From: Candidatus Mycobacterium wuenschmannii
GTDB taxonomy: Bacteria; Actinomycetota; Actinomycetes; Mycobacteriales; Mycobacteriaceae
DNA length: 64,000 nucleotides
Direction: 5' to 3'
NCBI RefSeq assembly: GCF_030252325.1
Contig: NZ_CP126981.1
Span: 1,860,001 to 1,924,000, forward strand
In this document: one piece after another, positions 28,604-35,368 of the stretch
How positions within the stretch are numbered: position 1 is the first letter of the stretch
Layout: each line of letters starts with the position of its first letter
The notes under the pieces: model-generated
What the model was told of the DNA's origin: nothing
The model's database searches: none
The model's input: the letters and a program-made list of their open reading frames with translations, nothing else
Translations under genes and position numbers: made by a program

Positions 28604-28675
28604 CCAAATATTTTCCCCCGGTCTCAATTGAGTGACCGCTTAATACCGAGACCGAGAACGATGCGCGGCAGTCTG

Positions 28676-28681
28676 TACCAT
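28676..28681 (+). promoter_or_regulatory. -10 box of leaderless pseudokinase gene
   Basis: TACCAT lies at -12 to -7 relative to the ATG at 28688, the same hexamer and spacing as at cmrA. This supports the choice of start over the in-frame ATG at 28661. Confidence 0.6.
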
Positions 28682-28687
28682 CTCCCC

Positions 28688-30100
28688 ATGCCGCTGGTCA
28701 TGGGAGCGACGGCCGCTGGATTCAACATCGTTCGGCAGCTCGGATACGAGGAGTTCGGCGAGATCTACGTCGCCGAGCACCCGCGGCTCCCCCGTCAGCA
28801 GGTCCTTCACCTGATCCCCGCCGAGACCTCACTCGACCTGGACTACCGGATCCGGTTCAACGAGGAGTCCGACCAGGCGGCCACGCTGTGGCACCCGAAC
28901 ATCGCCGGCCTGACCGACCGCGGCGAATTCGAGGGCCAGCTCTGGATCTCCACCGAATACATCGAGGGCTCCGACGCGGCCGAAGTGCTCGGCGACGGTC
29001 ACCTCGACGGCATGCCGCCGCGGATGGTCATCGAGATCGTGTCGGCGATCGCCGACGCGCTGGACTACGCGCACGATCGCGGGATCCTGCACCGCCACGT
29101 GAATCCGGGCAACATCCTGATCAGCAACGCGGCCGCGGATCGACGACGAATCGCGTTGACCGGCTTTGGTGTAGCGCGACCCGAGGGTGCGCACAACACA
29201 CTGACGCGCGCCGGGATGTTCATCGGGACCGCCGGTTACACCGCGCCCGAACAGCTGATGGGCGAGGAGATCGACGGCCGGATCGACCAGTACGCTCTGG
29301 CGGCCACCGCTTTTCACCTGTTGACCGGCGCTCCGCCGTTCGCGCACTTCAATCCGTCGGTCGTGGTCAACCGCCAACTCAACGACCGGCCACCCCGGCC
29401 GAGCGAGATCCGGCCCGACCTGACGGACTTCGACGCGATCTTCGCCCGCGCGCTCTCGTCCGATCCGGTCGACAGGTTCCGGCGCTGCCGCGACTTCGCC
29501 AAGGCTCTCGAATCGACGGGCGGCACCCGCTCGCACATTCGCGCCACCTCTGAGGAGCGGGCTGCGTCCATTTTCCGCGAGGCAACCGAGAACGGCAACG
29601 GGGCGACCGCGGCGTTCGTGGCAACGCCGAAGGCGGCGGACCACGAGCCGACGTCCGCCGTGCCGACGACCGCCGTGCCGACGACCGCAGCCCCGAATGG
29701 CCGCTCGCACAACCACATTGACCAGGCCACCGCAGTCGCCGCTGCACCTGCCGCGCCGCCGGCCCCCGAGGAATTCGACGAACTCGACGACGAGTACGAC
29801 GACTACCTCGACGACGACGACGACGAATACGACGACGAAGCCGCGGAGGCCCGCAAGCGGCGCCTGAAGCACTCCGCCGCAATCGGCGGCGTGATCGTGG
29901 TCGTTCTGATCGCCTGGTTCGCCGGCGTCAAGGCCCTGCGATCGGCGTCGCAGCCCGAAGACACGCAGAGCACCGTCGAGACCACGTCGAACGAGCCTGC
30001 CTCCCCGTCGCCGTCGTTCGTCGCGCCGGCGCCGATCGTCGTCGCCCCGCCTCCGCCGCCCCCGGTCATTCCCCGCCGCCGGCGGCCACCACACCGGTGA
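28688..30100 (+). CDS. Membrane-anchored PknB-like pseudokinase (reading frame broken in tail)
   Basis: A 470-residue open frame. Residues 13-270 have the fold signature of mycobacterial Ser/Thr kinases (EHPRLPR, YIEGSDAAEVL, GTAGYTAPEQL), but the catalytic residues are gone. The glycine loop is GYEEFG, the ATP-binding Lys is His41, the HRD Asp is His137, HRDxK Lys is Asn139, and the DFG Asp is Gly159. Asn142 and APE remain. An Asp/Glu-rich stretch (about 360-385) precedes one membrane span (near 397-415) and a Pro-rich exterior. The frame ends in an odd RRRRPPHR, while the natural-looking Thr/Pro tail continues in another frame (30073-30360). Likely role: a non-catalytic membrane signalling scaffold. 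The partner is unknown. Confidence 0.85.
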   Translation: MPLVMGATAAGFNIVRQLGYEEFGEIYVAEHPRLPRQQVLHLIPAETSLDLDYRIRFNEESDQAATLWHPNIAGLTDRGEFEGQLWISTEYIEGSDAAEVLGDGHLDGMPPRMVIEIVSAIADALDYAHDRGILHRHVNPGNILISNAAADRRRIALTGFGVARPEGAHNTLTRAGMFIGTAGYTAPEQLMGEEIDGRIDQYALAATAFHLLTGAPPFAHFNPSVVVNRQLNDRPPRPSEIRPDLTDFDAIFARALSSDPVDRFRRCRDFAKALESTGGTRSHIRATSEERAASIFREATENGNGATAAFVATPKAADHEPTSAVPTTAVPTTAAPNGRSHNHIDQATAVAAAPAAPPAPEEFDELDDEYDDYLDDDDDEYDDEAAEARKRRLKHSAAIGGVIVVVLIAWFAGVKALRSASQPEDTQSTVETTSNEPASPSPSFVAPAPIVVAPPPPPPVIPRRRRPPHR

Positions 30101-30360
30101 TCACCACGACGGTGCCGGCCACGACCAAGGCTCCGGTCGCCACCACACCGGCGCAGAGCACCCAACCGCAGACCACCGTGGCGAAACCGCCGAAGCCGGC
30201 GACCACCACCCCGTCTGGGCCGAACGTGCTCGACACCCGGCCGGCCGTCGGTATGCCCTGCGGCCCAGAGGGTTCCGTCGCCGTCTCCAACTCGGGCGCA
30301 CCGGTCACCTGCGTGGGCACGCCGGGCGGGTCCGCCTGGCAACCGCCGGGCGCCGGCTGA
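30064..30360 (+). pseudogene. Out-of-frame extracellular tail of the pseudokinase
   Basis: In this frame the sequence reads SPPPAATTPVITTTVPATTK and ends in a small two-cysteine segment (GMPCGPEG ... VTCVGTPGG), exactly what would continue the Pro-rich exterior of the preceding frame. Adding a single C in the run at 30071-30074 would join the two. It may be a real 1-bp deletion, a homopolymer sequencing error or a -1 slippage site. Its own candidate start (GTG 30097) has no ribosome binding site. Confidence 0.65.
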
Positions 30361-30366
30361 GCGACG

Positions 30367-31689
30367 TCAGCTTTCGGCCGACAGCACCGCGATCAATGCC
30401 TCGGCGACCTCACGGCCCGCGACCGGAAGCTCGGCTAGGTTGTCCTGCAACAGCTTCAGCGCATCGGGCCGTTTGCCGGCCGCAATCAGCGGGCTGAGCC
30501 GTTCCAGGAGCTCGCTGCGGTCGTCCAGGGTGGACGCCAGCACGTCGATCAGCTCCCAGTCGCGGTACATCGCCAGCGAGCGTTCGTAGAATGCGAACCC
30601 GCTCACTGGCTCACCACGCATGGTGCCGTGGTAGCGGTACGGCCCCTCCATGTATTCGATCGGCAGCCCGTGCGCCGGCGCGGGCACGAGCGGTTCGCCG
30701 GTGAGGTCCAATTCCAATGCGGCGCTGCTCAATCGATGCAGATTGGGCATGAACCGGTCCTTGGCCGGCGGGCGCACCAGAGGGCGAATCGAATCCGGCC
30801 AGCGCACATAGCTGGTGGTGGTCACCTCGACGTCTTCGGCGCACTCCGGGACCCTGTCCGGGTCCGGGTAGCTGACCGTCGCGCCCGAAAATGGTTGCGG
30901 CGCATTGCCTTCGATCCGATCGAACTGATGCCAGATGCTCATGTCGACCCCGTTGTCGAGGTTGATCGTGCGCCATTCGTGTGATCTGGACCGCGGGTCG
31001 CCGGTCGGTCCACCGTCGTTGGCGTACTTGGGAAACCATTGCCGGTCAACGTGTCCGGCACTGCCACTGACGTCTTCACGTTCGTCGCCCCAGCGCAGCG
31101 TCCCGTTCATCACCATGCCGGTTTGAAAGTAGGAGTACGTTCCGGCCTGGCCGAAGCAGATGATCTTGCCGTCATAGGTGTCCGCGCCTACCGGCACCGG
31201 CGCGCGCGTCGGCGTCACGTCGAGGTCGAGTTCCATTGGCTGACCGGCCTGGTCGGTACCGCGCAGGCTCACCCGGTAGCTATAGGGCTCCAGCTCGCCG
31301 GCCTCGTCGCGACACGACGTCCACGTCACCGGGCCTGCGCTGCTCTCGTACCGGATGTCGAGGTATCCGGTCGCCATCGTCATCTTCGGCTGTGCGCCTG
31401 GCTCCATGTTCCGGGGCGGCATGTCGTAGTCGGTATAGGTGCCGTATTCGCCTGTGTCGCAATCGAAGAGCGCCATCGTATAAAAGTCGGCGACCACGGT
31501 GCCGCCCGGACGGTTCTTGTTGAAGATGGTCAGGTAGGCGAAGGTGCGGCCGGTGGTGCTGGTCAGCTCGCCGGCGATGAACCAGGTGTCGGACTCCTGG
31601 TCCTCGTGCAATCCCTCGGCCTCCGGGAAGTCCAGCGCGCGGTCGTTGTCCACCAAGCGGAACGGGTACTTGCGCCAGTCAGTGTTCAT
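30367..31689 (-). CDS. AttH/CrtC-like lipocalin-fold protein
   Basis: A 440-residue protein without a signal peptide. The central SGSAGHVDRQWFPKY resembles the conserved GxxxxDxQW motif of AttH-like and carotenoid 1,2-hydratase-like (CrtC) proteins, and the chain is rich in predicted beta strands. Family members hydrate or isomerise hydrophobic substrates, but most are uncharacterised. Helices form the last ~70 residues. The gene starts at ATG 31689 and is divergent from an aldehyde dehydrogenase. The gap holds an AT-rich box (31731-31750) also found at two other divergent promoters of the island, so it is probably co-regulated. Confidence 0.65.
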   Translation of the reverse strand: MNTDWRKYPFRLVDNDRALDFPEAEGLHEDQESDTWFIAGELTSTTGRTFAYLTIFNKNRPGGTVVADFYTMALFDCDTGEYGTYTDYDMPPRNMEPGAQPKMTMATGYLDIRYESSAGPVTWTSCRDEAGELEPYSYRVSLRGTDQAGQPMELDLDVTPTRAPVPVGADTYDGKIICFGQAGTYSYFQTGMVMNGTLRWGDEREDVSGSAGHVDRQWFPKYANDGGPTGDPRSRSHEWRTINLDNGVDMSIWHQFDRIEGNAPQPFSGATVSYPDPDRVPECAEDVEVTTTSYVRWPDSIRPLVRPPAKDRFMPNLHRLSSAALELDLTGEPLVPAPAHGLPIEYMEGPYRYHGTMRGEPVSGFAFYERSLAMYRDWELIDVLASTLDDRSELLERLSPLIAAGKRPDALKLLQDNLAELPVAGREVAEALIAVLSAES

Positions 31690-31730
31690 CTCACGCCTCT
31701 GGTTTCCGCGACAGACGCCAGGCGCCCCGG

Positions 31731-31750
31731 CTTTTTTGCTATGTTAGCAT
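31731..31750. promoter_or_regulatory. Island box 1 (AttH-like / ALDH divergent promoter)
   Basis: CTTTTTTGCTATGTTAGCAT contains the core TTTTTrCTATkTTA shared with 38083-38101 and 44633-44651. In this copy the core is part of a 13-bp palindrome, TGCTATGTTAGCA (arms TGCTA and TAGCA). It is about 45 nt from the AttH-like start and 50 nt from the ALDH start. Probably an operator or promoter of an island-specific regulator. Confidence 0.5.
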
Positions 31751-31800
31751 CAATAGCGAATTTGCCATCGCCTTGTCTCGCCCTGTTTAAGGTCGTGCCC

Positions 31801-33273
31801 ATGCCGGAAACCCGTGACCATCGTTGCTACGACCAGCTTTTCATCGGGGGACGGTGGCGCAAGCCGTCCTCCGAGCAGCGCCTGACGGTCATCTCCCCGC
31901 ATACCGAGAAGCCGATCGGCGATGTCCCGGCGGCGACGCCGGCGGACGTCGACGACGCCGTCGCCGCCGCCCGGCACGCGTTCGACCACGGTCCATGGCC
32001 GCGGCTCGACCCGCAGGAACGGATGCGGAAGGTCGAGCAGCTCGCGACCATCTACGGCGCACACCTCGACGAGATGGCCGACCTGATCACCGACGAGATG
32101 GGCTCGCCGCGCAGCTTCAGCCGGCTGGGTCAGGCCGCAGCGGCGGTCTCGATGATCCACCTGACGCTGGGCGTCGCCCGCGACTTCCACTGGACCGAAC
32201 GGCGGCACGGCGTCCTAGGCGAAGTCCACCTGCGCCGGGCGCCGGTGGGAGTCGTCGCGGCGATTGTGCCGTGGAATGTGCCGCAGTTCCTGATCATGCC
32301 CAAGCTGATCCCGGCGCTGATCGCGGGCTGTCCGGTGATCGTCAAGCCCGCGCCCGAAACCCCTTTCGACGCTTTGTGGTTGGCCGAGATGATCGAGCAG
32401 CTCGACCTGCCCGAGGGGGTGGTGTCCGTGCTGCCCGGTGGTACCGACGTGGGCGAGGCGCTGGTCCGCCATGCCGGGGTGGACAAGGTGTCGTTCACCG
32501 GGTCGAGCGCGGTAGGACGCCGGATCGCCACGCTCTGCGGCGAGCAGCTCAAGCGCTACAGCCTGGAACTCGGCGGCAAGTCGGCGGCGATCATTCTCGA
32601 TGACGCGGACATCGGCAAGACGGTCCGGGAGCTGAAGTCCGCGAGCCTGATGAACAACGGGCAGGCCTGCGTTGCGCAGACCCGGATCCTGGTCAGCGAA
32701 CGCCGCCACGACGAGGTGATCGACGCCCTGTCGGAGATGATGTCCGGCCTGCAAGTCGGCGACCCGACCGACGAGGCCACCGACGTCGGTCCGTTGGTGG
32801 CTCAGCGTCAGCAGTCCCGCGTGCAGGACTTCATCCGCTCCGGGGTGAAAGAGGGCGCCCGGATGATCCTCGGCGGCGAGGACGCCCCGCACGATCAGGG
32901 GTGGTACGTGCGACCGACGTTGTTCACCGACGTCACCAACGACATGCGGATCGCGCGCGAGGAGATCTTCGGCCCGGTGCTCAGTGTGCTCACCTACCGC
33001 GACGAGGCGGACGCGGTGCGCATCGCCAACGACAGTGACTACGGGCTGGCCGGGTCGGTGTGGACCGCCGACATCGCGCACGGTCTGGAGGTGGCCGCGA
33101 GCGTGCGCACCGGGACCTACGGGATCAACATGTACACGCTCGACATCGGTAGCCCCTTCGGCGGTTTCAAGCAGTCCGGCATCGGCCGCGAGTTCGGGCC
33201 CGAGGGCCTGCACGAGTACGTCGAGTTGCAGTCGGTGATCAGCAAGGGCACGATGCCGCCGCTGTCCAGCTAG
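31801..33273 (+). CDS. NAD(P)-dependent aldehyde dehydrogenase
   Basis: A 490-residue ALDH. Motifs are VPWNVPQF (cofactor site), FTGSSAVGRRI, LELGGKSA with the general-base Glu, NNGQACVAQTR with the catalytic Cys, and EEIFGPVLSV. It oxidises an aldehyde to the acid, probably one formed by the P450 or by aldolytic cleavage in the island. The substrate is unknown. The ATG at 31801 was chosen; a TAAGGT hexamer (31788-31793) ends 7 nt upstream and could be either a leaderless -10 or a weak ribosome binding site. The frame is open far upstream but overlaps the AttH-like gene. Confidence 0.92.
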   Translation: MPETRDHRCYDQLFIGGRWRKPSSEQRLTVISPHTEKPIGDVPAATPADVDDAVAAARHAFDHGPWPRLDPQERMRKVEQLATIYGAHLDEMADLITDEMGSPRSFSRLGQAAAAVSMIHLTLGVARDFHWTERRHGVLGEVHLRRAPVGVVAAIVPWNVPQFLIMPKLIPALIAGCPVIVKPAPETPFDALWLAEMIEQLDLPEGVVSVLPGGTDVGEALVRHAGVDKVSFTGSSAVGRRIATLCGEQLKRYSLELGGKSAAIILDDADIGKTVRELKSASLMNNGQACVAQTRILVSERRHDEVIDALSEMMSGLQVGDPTDEATDVGPLVAQRQQSRVQDFIRSGVKEGARMILGGEDAPHDQGWYVRPTLFTDVTNDMRIAREEIFGPVLSVLTYRDEADAVRIANDSDYGLAGSVWTADIAHGLEVAASVRTGTYGINMYTLDIGSPFGGFKQSGIGREFGPEGLHEYVELQSVISKGTMPPLSS

Positions 33274-33327
33274 GGCCGGTGCTCGTCACTCCTATCACTT
33301 CAGTCTCCGCATTCTTGGAAGTCCCGG

Positions 33328-33391
33328 TTTGCCCGCCTTCGCGCGAATTTTCCGGCGGCACTGAATAATTCGCTATGAGGCGGGCAAGTCG
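33328..33391. repeat. Hairpin repeat element, copy 2 (between convergent genes)
   Basis: Outer arms TTGCCCGCCT (33329-33338) and AGGCGGGCAA (33378-33387) pair perfectly. Inner arms GCGAATT (33343-33349) and AATTCGC (33367-33373) pair as well, with 4-nt internal bulges and a 17-nt loop. It aligns with the element at 17105-17167, and the pair 33335/33381 is G-C where the other copy has A-T. It sits between the ends of the aldehyde dehydrogenase and TIGR03086 genes, where a bidirectional terminator would be useful, but it lacks a U tract. Confidence 0.65.
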
Positions 33392-33437
33392 ACGTGTACG
33401 TCCTCGGCGTGGCTGATGTGAAGTGAGTGACGCCTGC

Positions 33438-33950
33438 TTACGCGCGCCAGCCAGGGTTACGGCCAAGCCGGGCAAGAAGTTTCGATTGCACGTCGGACTG
33501 GGCGCCAACTGCGACCGGGGCGTCGAACATCGCGGAACCGGCGAACGCGCCTGGGTCGTCACGCAACGGCGTATAAAACAATTCGCACCATTCGGGGTCC
33601 AACCGATCATCGGCCTCGACCGCCCGGGCCAGGTCCCAGGTGTGCACCAACACATCACGAGTCAGGTTCGGCAGGACCGCGACCGCATCCGGCTCGAGCT
33701 CGCGTTCACACGCAACTTCAAGCTGTTCGTAGGTCAGCTCCCAACGCTGCCGAGGATCATCCCGTGGACGGTCGGGCTTGAGGCCCATCGGTCGCAACAG
33801 CAGCACGTCGTGAAATCCGATGACATGTTCCAGTACTGCTCTGGCATCCCATGCATCACAGGGCGACTGTCGATCCCACTTTCCGCCCACGGCGCGAACT
33901 GCCGAGCCAAACCTTCGGCACACAGCCAGATGGCGCGCGCCGTCGCTCAT
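33438..33950 (-). CDS. TIGR03086-like / maleylpyruvate isomerase-fold protein
   Basis: A 170-residue DinB/MDMPI-fold protein. Candidate metal ligands are in EHVIGFHDVLL and LVHTWDLARAV, the latter a hallmark of this actinobacterial family. Relatives include mycothiol-dependent isomerases and transferases, but most have no assigned reaction. The ATG at 33950 overlaps the stop of the MaoC gene upstream (TGATG), so it is the last gene of a coupled minus-strand operon. An earlier in-frame start would overlap that gene by 42 bp. Confidence 0.75.
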   Translation of the reverse strand: MSDGARHLAVCRRFGSAVRAVGGKWDRQSPCDAWDARAVLEHVIGFHDVLLLRPMGLKPDRPRDDPRQRWELTYEQLEVACERELEPDAVAVLPNLTRDVLVHTWDLARAVEADDRLDPEWCELFYTPLRDDPGAFAGSAMFDAPVAVGAQSDVQSKLLARLGRNPGWRA

Positions 33951-34381
33951 CACCGCTCCGGCAGCTGCAGTGTGAGCTCGACCGGACTGCACAGCTCACC
34001 ACGTTGATTGACGACGTCGATCTGCAGCTCGACTTGTCCCGGCGCCGGCTTGCCCACCACGCGGGCCCGGCCCACCATCGTGTCCCCTGCGTAGATCGAA
34101 CCGACCAGCCGCATCTTGCGCCGCACCACGCGGCTCAGCGGGCCGGCCCACTCGGTCGCGATCCGGTCGGCAAAACCGGCGACGTGCATGGTGTTGACGA
34201 AAATTCCTGGGTGACCTTGCTTTTCGGCATAGTAAGGATCGAAATGCACCGGGGTGTAGTCCCAGGTCGATCCCGAATTCATCACCACCCGTTGGTAGCT
34301 GATCTCGTCGCGTACTTCGGGCAGTTCCGTCGGCACGGCGACATCTGCCCAGGCGAGACTCACGCCGCCCCCGGTGCTCAT
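33950..34381 (-). CDS. MaoC-like hydratase, catalytic subunit of a probable heteromer
   Basis: A 143-residue hotdog protein with the hydratase motif intact: WDYTPVHFDPYYA carries the Asp and His of the (R)-hydratase active site, followed by GIFVNTMHVAG. It starts at ATG 34381, overlapping the stop of the next MaoC-fold gene upstream (ATGA). Pairs like this form heteromeric enoyl-CoA hydratases (HadAB, ChsH1-ChsH2) for bulky or very long acyl chains. It would act after the acyl-CoA dehydrogenases of the island. Confidence 0.82.
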   Translation of the reverse strand: MSTGGGVSLAWADVAVPTELPEVRDEISYQRVVMNSGSTWDYTPVHFDPYYAEKQGHPGIFVNTMHVAGFADRIATEWAGPLSRVVRRKMRLVGSIYAGDTMVGRARVVGKPAPGQVELQIDVVNQRGELCSPVELTLQLPER

Positions 34382-34425
34382 TCGGAGCTCCTCTTCATCG
34401 CTTCGCTCTGCATCGTCGCCGCCAG
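34378..34425 (-). repeat. MIRU-like remnant at the junction of two maoC genes
   Basis: On the minus strand this segment reads GCAGAGCGAAGCGATG flanked by GGCGGCGACGAT and AAGAGGAGCTCCG, then the ATGA stop/start overlap. Fifteen bases (CAGAGCGAAGCGATG) are identical to the 53-bp units at 48920-49078, in the same frame and with the same relation to the overlap. It supplies the last residues (TMQSEAMKRSSE) of the upstream gene. Confidence 0.65.
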
Positions 34426-34944
34426 CGGAGTGAATCGGAACAACGTGTTCCGGTTGGTCGCCACCACCGTGCCGTCCTGCCGGGTGAAGGTGTCCAGCGT
34501 CTCGATGAAATGCCCGACGCCGAGCTTGGACCGCTTCTCCGGTGACACCGACACGACTTCTTCGACGATGGTGAGCCGGTCGCCGTCCAGGATCGGCACC
34601 GGGAACTCCGCCTCGTTGGCGGCGTTCACAATCGTGGTGCCGGGCAACGGAACCCGCAGCGCGATCGCGCCAACCGGCCGTTGCCCATCCGGTTGCCACG
34701 GTGTCGGCACCAGCCAGCCCATCAGCAACGCCGGCGGCGCCACCAGGCCGCCCCACGTCCGCGCCGCGAAATCGGGATCCCAGTACGACGGATTGCCGTC
34801 CTGCACCGTCGCAGCGAACATCTGGATCCGCGCGGCGCTGACGACGGTGCCCGCTACCCGCGGTTCGGATGTCACGCCGACCATCCGCAGGGCGTCCTCG
34901 TAGGTGCCGAACGCAAGCGTGTAGCTGATCGGGCTCCCCGTCAC
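34378..34944 (-). CDS. MaoC-fold (FAS1 dehydratase-like) partner subunit
   Basis: A 188-residue HadA-like hotdog protein. The segment VQDGNPSYWDPDFA lines up with the hydratase motif, but the His position is Tyr, so this chain is probably non-catalytic and pairs with the following MaoC gene. It starts at GTG 34944, overlapping the SnoaL-like gene stop (GTGA). Its last dozen residues (TMQSEAMKRSSE) come from a MIRU-like repeat rather than from the protein family. Confidence 0.78.
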   Translation of the reverse strand: MTGSPISYTLAFGTYEDALRMVGVTSEPRVAGTVVSAARIQMFAATVQDGNPSYWDPDFAARTWGGLVAPPALLMGWLVPTPWQPDGQRPVGAIALRVPLPGTTIVNAANEAEFPVPILDGDRLTIVEEVVSVSPEKRSKLGVGHFIETLDTFTRQDGTVVATNRNTLFRFTPLAATMQSEAMKRSSE

Positions 34945-35351
34945 GCCGATACCGGAACCGAATCCCAGTGCAGTTCGCGGGAAGTGAAGTACCAGCCACC
35001 GCGCTCGTAGACCAGTTGATCGCGATAGCTTCCGGTAGCGCGCAGCGTCGCGCCGCCGTCACCGGCCGCGAACAGCAGCGCCACACAGCGCTGTGTCGCG
35101 TTCACCCCGTCGACGGTGATCTCGTGGTCGACGGTGACCAGTCGCCCGCCACCGCCGTCGAAAGCCTCACGCAGATCGGTGAATTCGGCACCGTCCCGGG
35201 TGAAGCTGGCGCCCGAGTGACGGAAGGTCGCGATCCATCCGTTGCGATCCCCGTCGGAGTAGCACCGATTGTGCCGAGCGGTCAGGTTCAAGATCGCGTC
35301 GCGGCCCACCGAGCCGTCGAGGACATACTGCTGTTGATAGGTCATGGCCAT
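34941..35351 (-). CDS. SnoaL-like (NTF2-fold) protein
   Basis: A 136-residue NTF2-like protein (ILNLTARHNRCYSDGDRNGW near the N terminus, then LVYERGGWYFTSRELHW), a fold used by steroid isomerases, small-ring hydroxylase subunits and lyases. The substrate is unknown. The ATG at 35351 was chosen because AGGGAGAA lies about 8 nt upstream. An ATG two codons later and an upstream GTG are alternatives. It lies between the acyl-CoA synthetase and MaoC genes in one operon. Confidence 0.75.
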   Translation of the reverse strand: MAMTYQQQYVLDGSVGRDAILNLTARHNRCYSDGDRNGWIATFRHSGASFTRDGAEFTDLREAFDGGGGRLVTVDHEITVDGVNATQRCVALLFAAGDGGATLRATGSYRDQLVYERGGWYFTSRELHWDSVPVSA

Positions 35352-35368
35352 GCGTTGTTCTCCCTGTC

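Noticed and set aside
27380-28687. Long upstream extension of the pseudokinase frame
   Set aside because: It is antisense to the LtrA-family gene; a leaderless promoter supports the start at 28688.
33328-33391. Classical Rho-independent terminator
   Set aside because: The hairpin has no following U-rich tract; it is kept as a hairpin repeat of unknown function.
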